Shown: one piece after another, positions 29,279 to 39,000 of the stretch
Numbering within the stretch: position 1 is the stretch's first letter
Layout: the number at the start of each line of letters is the position of its first letter
NCBI GenBank assembly: GCA_937918905.1
Contig: CAKZSH010000071.1
Span: 1-40,569 of the forward strand
Direction: 5' to 3'
DNA from: an uncultured Saprospiraceae bacterium
GTDB taxonomy: Bacteria; Bacteroidota; Bacteroidia; Chitinophagales; Saprospiraceae
DNA length: 40,569 nucleotides
Made by a program: the position numbers and the translations under genes
The notes under the pieces: generated by a model
The model's input: the letters and a program-made list of their open reading frames with translations, nothing else
What the model was told of the DNA's origin: nothing
Database searches by the model: none

Positions 29279-29314
29279 AAAACGGGTCTATTTTTATACA
29301 AATAAGCCCGTTTT
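29279..29314 (-). terminator. Hairpin terminator of the decayed locus
   Basis: Arms 29279-29293 and 29300-29314 pair over 15 positions except two adjacent mismatches (AAAACGGG/CCCGTTTT core). On the minus strand it is followed by a T-rich stretch. It lies downstream of the pseudogene remnants and just upstream of the superoperon promoter, so it would insulate it. Confidence 0.65.
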
Positions 29315-29363
29315 TAGGTTCAATTCTTTGTTTAATTTTTTACTTTTTCATTGGTTCCTTGTC

Positions 29364-29481
29364 CTAGTGTTTGATCAAAAAAAAATTTCAAAAAGGCTTT
29401 TACTAATTTCCGTACGTCCATTTCAATATAAAAGTAATATATGCCTGCCTCTAAATTAGAAATAGTGGGAAATTTATGAAA
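29364..29481 (-). pseudogene. Remnant of a T9SS type A sorting domain (probable)
   Basis: A 38-codon open stretch directly after an in-frame TAA has no start codon but reads PTISNLEAGIYYFYIEM, VRKLVKAF and LKF before its TAG. This resembles the last part of a type A C-terminal sorting domain (L.aGiY.f.i pattern then Lys-rich end). Upstream coding sequence is gone, so I treat it as a gene fragment. The short length limits certainty. Confidence 0.4.
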
Positions 29482-29523
29482 TTACACATCCTCTACCCTT
29501 CCAGATTTCGAATAGACTATGAA

Positions 29524-29823
29524 TTAATAAATTTTATACCCAAAAACCAATGCCATAAATTTATACCTTCCATCTTGAACTCCGACTTTATTGGTCGAAC
29601 TAGTGTTTGCATTCAATCTAAACTCTCCACTAAATCTCCCCTGAAGATTATATCCTAATCCAAAACCTATACTATGTCGTGTTTTATGATTATAAATATT
29701 ATTATCGCTAATCAATAATTGGGAATTATCAGAATGGTTAAAAATAAAACAAGTGTTGATAAATAGTTTTGATTTTTCATTGAGGAAAAAATAGTGTCGA
29801 ACACCTAATGGAATTTCAATCTA
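29524..29823 (-). pseudogene. Remnant of an outer-membrane beta-barrel protein
   Basis: The C-terminal ~98 codons of a barrel protein survive: IEIPLGVRHYFFLNEKSKLF, then INTCFIF, HSIGFGLGYNL and FSGEFRLN, ending FGYKIY. The IEIPLGxRHYFF motif and the aromatic end are typical of the porin/PorT-like barrels common in Bacteroidota. An in-frame TAG (29821-29823) precedes the conserved motif and nothing recognisable as the N-terminal part or signal peptide remains upstream. The longest start-to-stop frame is only 63 residues (from a TTG at 29715). I therefore call a pseudogene. Confidence 0.7.
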
Positions 29824-30033
29824 AATTTTGGTTCTAAATGAATTTATGTGGTTTGTTCAAATAGTTATTAACTGATGTTACGCAAAAAATATAATAATCT
29901 AGTTTCGAAAATATATTGAGTATTGGGTTATTGGGTTAATATTTTTGAAAGGAATAAAAGAAGGAAAGGCAAATATAGAAACCGTTTTTCGTTTACGAAG
30001 AGGCTTTGCATCGAGGCAAAGCCTCCTCGCAAA
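29824..30033. other. Non-coding gap beside the pseudogene
   Basis: Between the barrel remnant and the giant-gene terminator I see no intact gene. Possible further decayed codons of the barrel gene (to about 29870) cannot be aligned with confidence. A hairpin element occupies 29991-30034. Confidence 0.4.
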
Positions 30034-30034
30034 C
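29991..30034. repeat. Strong hairpin of unknown role
   Basis: Arms 29991-30009 and 30016-30034 pair at 17 of 19 positions around a 6-nt loop, with perfect 10-bp inner pairing (GAGGCTTTGC/GCAAAGCCTC). It is adjacent to, but separate from, the terminator at 30041-30074. Confidence 0.65.
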
Positions 30035-30040
30035 AAAAAA

Positions 30041-30074
30041 ATCCCCAAATTTTGACTACTCAAAATTTGGGGAT
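30041..30074 (-). terminator. Intrinsic terminator of the giant adhesin gene
   Basis: Perfect 15-bp arms (30041-30055 with 30060-30074) and a 4-nt loop, followed on the minus strand by a run of seven T (30034-30040). It begins 21 bp after the stop codon of the giant gene. Confidence 0.92.
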
Positions 30075-30095
30075 CATTTTATCAAAAAGAATCAA

Positions 30096-33000
30096 TTACT
30101 TCCTCAGCGCAACATCACCTTCATAGAATCCAATGTATCCATCTATAAATTCGATCTCCGCCCAGTATACAAATACTTGAGGATTCATTGGTTTCCCTTT
30201 GAATGTTCCATCCCAGCCGAATTGAGGATCCATAGGAGGAAAGCCCTCTGATTTAAATACAGTTTCTCCCCAACGATCATAGACTAAGAAACTATTGACT
30301 TGTTTAATCTGGCTCATGTCTCCTGCAAAAATCATAAAGATATCGTTTTCATCATCTCCATTTGGAGTGAAAACATTTGGAATATAAATCGCTCTTGATT
30401 TATCTACTTCAACTCTAATTTTTGCAGAAATTTTACAACCATAAATATTTGTAATCGTAACTTCATAAGTTAGACTTTCAAAAAGTTGTTCCACGATTGG
30501 ATTCATACAATCCGTACAAGACAAATTCAAATCAGGATACCATCGTACTGTTGAAATTTCCGCAGCAGGGATATTGGTAAAAGTTTCAATTTGATAATCA
30601 TCACCTAGATCAATCGTCACCTCTTCTTCCAATGTAATACTAACTGGTTCCAATTCTGGGATGGTAAAATTAATCGAAGTTTCACATCCTTCTGAGTCTT
30701 GTGCATACAAAGTATAATCGCCTGGCTCAACGGTAAAAATATGTCCATTGTAAAAATTCTCTCCATCAATGGAATATAAATATGGAGCTGTTCCGCCATC
30801 AACTGTTTCTATAAAAATACTTCCTGGATCACCATGACATTCAGGCAACTCCAAATCATAAATAATATCAGAAGGAGCTTCTGTATCTTGAACTACAGCT
30901 ACCGCATCTGTGGCAGTACATCCATTTAGAGTATTGGTAACAAGCAATGAATAGTTACCTGCGGCATCAACTGAAGTAATTAATGAACTCGTCGAGTTGA
31001 TAAAGTTACCATTACTAGTTGCCCACTCGTAGGTAAAACTATTTCCAGTAGATGAACCTGAACCATCAAGAGTTACGGAAGTCGTTTGGCAATCTAATTC
31101 ACCGCCAGCTCCAGCTTCTGCAATTGGAGGTGTTGTATTTTCTAAAACGGTAATTGTTTCCACATCATCACAGTTACTTGAAAGGTCAATCACAGTCAAC
31201 TGGTAAGTTCCTGGTTGATTTATAGAAGGGTTCAATGTCGTTCCTCCCGAAATGATATTTCCATTAGTAGTTGTCCATTGATAGGAGTAATCTGTACCTC
31301 CTGATGTATTCGTTGCAGTTAAATCAATTTCTGTAATATCACAAGTCAAAGTTAAAGGTGTTCCGATACTAACTTGTGGAACAGAAAGGTCTTGTAAAAT
31401 AGTAATTGACTCCATTGCAGTACAACCATTGAGTGTATTGGTTACTGTTAAAATATATTCTCCATCATCATCCACTTCTGGATTTGAAGTATTCGCACCT
31501 GATAAAATATTTCCATTTGCAGTTGTCCATTGGTAGGAAACATTTCCAATCGGTTGCGATCCTGAACCATCAATAACTACACTTGAATTGATACAATCTA
31601 AGGTTTGATTATTGGTTTGGTCAATCAAAGGAGTTGGTGGAGTTACATCTTCAATTACTGAAATGGTAACTGAATTACTACAACCATTTGCTCCATCATT
31701 AACTAGTAATGTATAATCTCCAATTTGACCAACAGTTGGATTGATTGTATTTTCACCTGAAACAATAGTACCATTGGTAGTGGTCCATGTGTAAGTGATG
31801 TCAGTTCCAGTTGCAGAACCATTTCCACTTAAACTTATTGAAGTTGCTGTACAAGTCAAAACACCATTTGCAATAGCTACGGCATCAGGTAAAATTTCAT
31901 TTGAAGTGACATCAACAAAATCATTTGCTGTACATCCATTGATGGTATTGGTTACAATTAATTCGTAAGTTCCTGTACCTCCAATGGTAGGAGTAAGCGT
32001 CGTTTCGTCAGAGACGATACTTCCATTTTGAGTCATCCATTCGTAGGTAAAGTTATTTCCAATACTTGAAGTATTTCCATCCAATTGAGTTTCATTAATT
32101 GCACAGGTTAGCAATCCTGTTGCACCTGCTTCCGCAGTTGGTGGAGCAATATTTTCAAATACTTCAATATCTGTCTCAGCTGTACAATCATTGGAAGTAT
32201 TGGTAACGACTAAAACATAATCGCCTGGTTCATTGATGAGGGGATTGATTGTATTTTCTCCTGAAACAATATTACCATTGGCGGTTGTCCATTCGTAAGT
32301 AAAGTTAGTTCCTGAATCGGAACCACTTCCATCCAATTCAAAAGAAGTAAGCGTACAAGTTAAGTCATCAGCATTGGCAATTGCGACAGTTGGCAGTTCC
32401 ACACTTTGAGTAATCGAAACTACTTCTATAGCTGTACAACCATTTGCTAAATCAGTAACCAATAATTCATAATCACCCGCCATATTTACATCAGGTGTCA
32501 ATGTAGTTTCGCCCGAAACAATATTTCCATTTTGGGTCGTCCATTCATAAATAAAACCTGCACCCATACTTGAATTCCCTCCATCTAAAGTTGCAAAGGC
32601 TTGCGTACAATTTAATTCATCGGTATCACCTGCATCTGCAGTTGGTGCTTGGAAATTGGAAGAGATAAATACGTTATCAGTTGAAATACAACCTGTTGCA
32701 GTATTTGTAATCGTCAACTCATAAGTTCCTTCTTCATCAACAACTGGAGCAAGAGAATTTTCGCCTGAAAGAATATTTCCATCCACAGAGTTCCAAGTAT
32801 AAACTAGAGTTGTACTTGTATCTGTAGTTGTTCCTACAATGGTCAAAGTTTCATTATTACAATTGAGTTCCATCGTGCTTCCAGCTTCCGCCGTAGGTTC
32901 ATTGGCATTTTCGATAACAGTAGCTGAAGAAATAGCTGTACAACCGTTGACTCCATTGGTCAATGTCAATTGATAAACACCTGGAGCATTCACTAATGGC

Positions 33001-36000
33001 GTTAAAGTATTTTCGCCTGAAACAATATTACCATCTTGTGTCGTCCATTCAAAAGTAATGTCCGTACCTGTAGTTGAAGCCGTTCCATCAAGCGTACCTT
33101 CAAAGACTTGGCAAGTAATTTCAAATCCATCTCCTGCTTGAGCTTCTGGTAAACTACTATCTTGTGTGATGTCCACCACATCGGAAGCAGTACAACCATT
33201 GATTATGGAAGTAACAATAAGTTCGTATGTTCCAGTTGCATTGACTTCAGGAGAAAGTGTGGTTTCACCAGAGAGGATATTTCCATTTTGAGTTACCCAT
33301 TCGTAAGTAAAATCTGTACCCGTACTTGACCCTGTTCCACTCAAAACAACACTATTATTCGTACAACTTAAAAATTGCGAATCTCCTGCTTCCACCATTG
33401 GCGCAGCGTCATCCAAAGTTATCGTTACGGACGAAGGCGCTGTACATCCATTCGTATTATTGGTTACTACTAAAAGGTAATCTCCCGGTTCATTAATTTG
33501 TGGGTTAAGTGTATTTTCCCCTAAAACAATATTACCATTTTGTGTCGTCCATTCGTAGGAGAATTCAATACCAGAAGAAGACAATCCTCCATCTAAAATC
33601 AAACTCGTAATATTACAATTTAATAAATCATCATCTCCTGCCTCAGCAGTTGGTACATTACTATCTTGAGCGATGTTGACACTTTCAATTGCAGTACAAC
33701 CATTTAAGGTATTTGTTACCTCTAATTGATAATCACCTGCTGCATTGATTTCAGGTGTGAGGGTATTTTCACCTGAAACAATGTTACCGTTTTGGGTCGT
33801 CCATTCGTAAGTATATTCTGTTCCAAAACTACTTCCGTTTCCATTTAATTGAAGTGAAGTTTGAGAACAACTTAATGTTTGAGGTAGTCCTGCATTTACA
33901 TTAGGTGGGCCAAAATCTTCTCCTACAATTACTTCATCTATTGAAGTACAACCATTATCGATATTCGTTACTTGCAGTTGATAAGTACCCGCAGCATTTA
34001 CAGTTGGAGAAATTTCATTTCCAATAAAAGTACTTCCTAGCGTCCATTCATAACTATAATTAGTACCCGAATCCGAACCACTTCCATCCAATGTAATTTC
34101 ATTGTTATTACAATTGACTTCTGTATCTGCACCTGCTGCTGCAACTGGTGCTGACTCATCAATTTCTACATCCACAGATACCATTGACATACAACCATTA
34201 TCGGTATTCGTCATTTCCAAAACATACTCACCCGCCAAACTTACGGTTGGGTTTAAAGTCGTTTCTCCCGAAACAATATTTCCATTTTGAGTGGTCCAAG
34301 TGTAAGTATAATTTCCAGTAGGGTCAACATTCGAAGCATTTATATTTACCATATCAACAGTACATGAAAGGGAGTCAATTACTGGAAATAAAACTTCGGG
34401 AGGAGCTACATTTTCTCCAACTGTTACCGTTGAAATTGCGGTACATCCATTGTCGCTATCTGTGATTTGAATTTGATAAGTTCCTGTTGCACTTACGGTT
34501 GGAGTCAAAGTATTTTCACCTGAAACAATAGTTCCATCCATGGTCGTCCAAGTGAAAGAAAAATTATTTCCTGTTGAACCTGAACCGCTCAAAGTAATTT
34601 GATCTTGGTCACAAGTCAAATCATCAGCAGTACCTGCATTTACCGTTGGAATATCTCCATCCACTTCTACATCAACCGTTGCGATTTGAGTACAACCATT
34701 GTCATTATTAGTTACTAAAATTTGGTAAGTTCCCGCTGCATTGACAATTGGATTTAGCGTCATTTCGCCTGAAAGTATATTTCCATTTTGAGTTGTCCAT
34801 TCATAGGAGAAATTACCATTGGCACTAGAACCATCTCCACTAAGTGTTACTTCATCTTGTGTACAAGTAATTAACATATTTGTAGTGGCAACTGCGGTAG
34901 GTTGATTAATGTCTTGAGTGACAACCACATTGGAAATGGCAGAACATCCATTGCCTCCATTGCTTACCGTCAACGTATAAGTTCCATCACCCTCTACCGT
35001 TGGAGTCAAAGTGGTTTCATCCGAAAGAATAGTTCCATCCATTGTCGTCCAGAGATAAGTGATCCCCGTTCCCATTTCAGAACCCGATCCATCCAAAATG
35101 GTTTCAGTTGTATTACAATCAATCACAAAATCATCCCCTGCATCTGCAACTGGTAGCACCACAGAACTAATCACATCTGCACTTGCTGATGAGGTACAAC
35201 CTGTAGCATCATTGGTTACTGTCAAAACATAAGTTCCGACTGCATCTACCGTTGGATTTGTAGTAGTTTCGCCTGATAAAATACTTCCATTTTGAGTCGT
35301 CCATTGATAGGAGAAACCTCCTGAACTTGATCCACTTCCATCAAGGGTTGTTTGTGTTGAACCACAATCAATACTTACTTCCAAACCAGCATTAGCAATT
35401 GGAGGTGTTATATTTTCTCCAACCATTACGGTTGAAATTGCGGTACATCCATTGTCTGTATCTGTGATTAAAAGTTGATAAGTTCCTGTTGCACTTACAG
35501 TTGGGGTAAAAGTCGTTTCATCCGAAACAATTGTTCCATCCATTGTAGTCCAGAGATAGGTGAAATTACCTCCTGTTGAACCACTTCCTGAAAGTGTAAT
35601 TATTGAAGTGTTACAAGTCAAGTCATCCGCAGTACCTGCATTGGCACTTGGAAGATTACCATCACTTGTTACATCTACAAAAGCTTCTTGAGTACAACCA
35701 TTATCTGTATTGGTTACTATAATTTGATACGTTCCAGCAGCATTGACAAGAGGTGTCAATGTATTTTCACCTGAAAGAATATTTCCATTTTGTGTATTCC
35801 ATTGGTAGGTAAAATTACCTCCTGTACTTGATCCATTTCCATTTAAAGTTACTTCATCTTGTGTACAAGTTAATACCATTGGAATTCCTGCAACTGCATT
35901 TGGTTGATTGATATTTTGTAAAACATCAACTGTTGCATCTTGAGTACATCCATTGGTAGTATTGGTTACTAGTAAGGTGTAAGTTCCTTGTCCACTTACG

Positions 36001-39000
36001 GTTGGAGTTAAAGTACCCTCGCCTGAAACAATAGTTCCATCATTGGTTGTCCAGAGATAGGTGATACCAGTTCCTGTTTCAGAGCCGGTACCATCCAACA
36101 TGATTTGAGGATTATTACAATCTATTAATTGAGCATTACCTGCATTGGCAACAGGAAGGACAGCTGAACTATTGACATTTGTAGTTGCCGAAGCAGTACA
36201 GCCAGTCGCATTATCAGTCACCACCAAAACATAAGTTCCCATTGCATCAATGGAAGGCATAGTTGTAGTTTCGCCTGATAAAATATTTCCATTTTGAGTG
36301 GTCCACATGTATGTACTATTCGAACTAGAACCACTTCCATCCAAAGTAAGTACCGAAGCATTACAATCAATATTCATTTCCATACCTGCATTGGCAATTG
36401 GTGGAGTTGTATTTTCTCCAACCGTAACTGTAGCCAAAGCAGTACAACCATTCGGTGCAGTCACTTGTATTTGATAAGTTCCTGTACTACCTACCGTAGG
36501 CATAATTGTAGTCTCATTATTTAAAATAGTACCATCTTGTGTTGTCCAAAGATAAGTGTAACCTGAACCTGTACTAGATGCTCCTCCATTCAATGTCACT
36601 TGAGTCGTGTTACAAGTCAAATCATTTGCAGTACCTGCATTGGCTACTGGCAAATCATTATCTGCTGTAACCATAACTGTAGAAAGATTGGTACAGCCAT
36701 TAGTGGTATTGGTGACTACCAATTGGTAAGTACCTTCTGCTCCAACGGTAGGAGAAAGTGTCGTTTCATCCAAAAGGATTTGACCGTTAGTAGTTGTCCA
36801 TAGATAAGTAAAATTAGGGCCTAAACTTCCTGAACCATTTAATACAACAAATGCATTATCACAATCAATTGCTTGTGGGAATCCAGCATTGGCAGAAGGA
36901 GGTGTTATATTTTCAGTTACATCTACTGATGCTGTTTGAGTACATCCATTGGAGGTATTGGTTACCGTCAAAATATATTCGCCTTGTCCATTTACAGTAG
37001 GAGTTAATGTGGAATTTCCAGAAACAATATTTCCCCCAATCGTAGTCCACATATAAGTAAATTCATTTCCAGTACTGGAACCATTTCCATTAATCATTAC
37101 TTGAGTATTGTTACAATCCAAAATTTGCGGAGCATTCGCTGCCGCATTTGGAAGATCAATAGTCTCGGTGACTGTTACTGTGGCTACATCTGTACAACCG
37201 TTTGAAGTATTTGTCACCACTATTTGGTAAGTACCAGGTTGATTGACGGAGGGAGTCAAAGTCGTTTCACCCGAAAGAATATTTCCAGTTTGAGTGGTCC
37301 AGAGGTAAGTAACACCTGCTGTAGTTGAACCATTTCCATTAATCGTAACTGGAGCTCCGCTACAGCCTAATGAATTAGGTGCATTAGCTGCTGCAGTAGG
37401 AGGTGTAAAATCTTCATCTACAATTGCAGTTGCAGTAGTTTGACATCCTGAAAAATCTGAAACAGTTACGGTGTAAGTTCCAGGGCTAAGGTTTTCTGGA
37501 TCTTCCATATTCGATCCATTACTCCAATTATAAAATAGAGGTTGCGTACCTCCCGTTACCGTCAAGTTTATACTTCCTCCATTTGGATTAAAACAGTTAA
37601 CGGAAGAACCAGTTGTCTCTGCAAAAATTGGATCAGGTTCTTGAATAATGGTAAATGCCGAACCTGTACATCCAAAAGGATCTGTTACAACTACAGTATA
37701 AGTTCCTGCTGGTAAATTAGTTGGATTTTGAGAACTCCCTGCTAATGGATTACTCCAACTATATGTAAATGGGCCTATTCCTCCAGGAATGGTATTGATC
37801 GAACCATCGTTATTTCCCCAACAACTTACATCAGTTGGTAAAAGGAAGGGTTCGATTATCGTTTCTTCCACGACAGCTTGTCCACCTCCTACTCCAGGAC
37901 AACCATTAGAATTTAACTGTCCAATTTCGTAGGTACCCGTTTGATTAACAAGTAGTAAAAATGGATTATCAGTTATTCCTAAAATTGGTGGTTGTAATAC
38001 TCCATTTAAAGTATAAAATAAATCCCAAGGCCCTGTCCCTGTAAAATCAAATTGAATTGCTGTTGATGGATTACCTGGTGGGCAAATGCTTCCTAGTCCA
38101 CTTACAAAACCTGTAGCAGTTTGTCCTATTTCAATAGTTGCCGAAGTAGAAACCATTTGACCACAAGCATCTGTTACATTTAAGGTATAGGTAGTAGTTT
38201 GAGTTACCAATGGACTAATACTGGGACTGTTCCCTCCTCCATTTGACCAATTATATATGAGTGGCGGCACTCCCCCAGTTACGACAGGTGCTAGCGTTAC
38301 AACTTGCGAATTACAAAGCGATTGGTCATCCAATGGAATAATATCTATTGGAGGAACATCACTAATTTCGATAGTAGTCGAGCTACTGATACATGAGCAT
38401 GAATTATCAATATCTATAATTATTGTTTCTATTCCCTCTGTAATATTATCAGCAAAAGCTGAAATCGGAATAGTCACTTCTGTTTGTCCCGCAGGGATAA
38501 TAATATTAGGAGGTAAAGGTGAATAATCAGCTCCAGGTGTAGCAGTACTTGCTGGATTGATGGTATAAGTAATATCCAAAGGAAGCGAAACATCTCCTGT
38601 TTCCCTAACAAAAGTAATAAAGCCATCTCCTCCACAATCTTCATAAACCACTCCCGAACCAGTTGCTGCTCCTCCAGTTACGGTTGCTTGACCACCAGCA
38701 TTAAAACTTCCAGCCTCTAAAAATACAGCAGAGTCTAAAGCAAAATCTGTCCCATCACCTACCACTAATTTGATATGATAAGTTGAACATGGAATTACGG
38801 TAGCAGTTGCAGTAATTACTGTAGTATAGCCATCGAATTCAATATCTGCAGTATTGGTTACACCTCCACATCCTGTACTATTAGGATTAAAAAATTCTGG
38901 ATTAGTAGTATTATTTACCGTATTGATTGTAATTGCAGTATTAGTTCCTTCTAAAACAGCAATATTTTCTGCATTACCCTGGTATGGTCCATTAATCCCA

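Noticed and set aside
36294-36524. Plus-strand frames opposite the giant repeat gene
   Set aside because: They recur with the repeat period and have no start context or domain; antisense shadows of the array.
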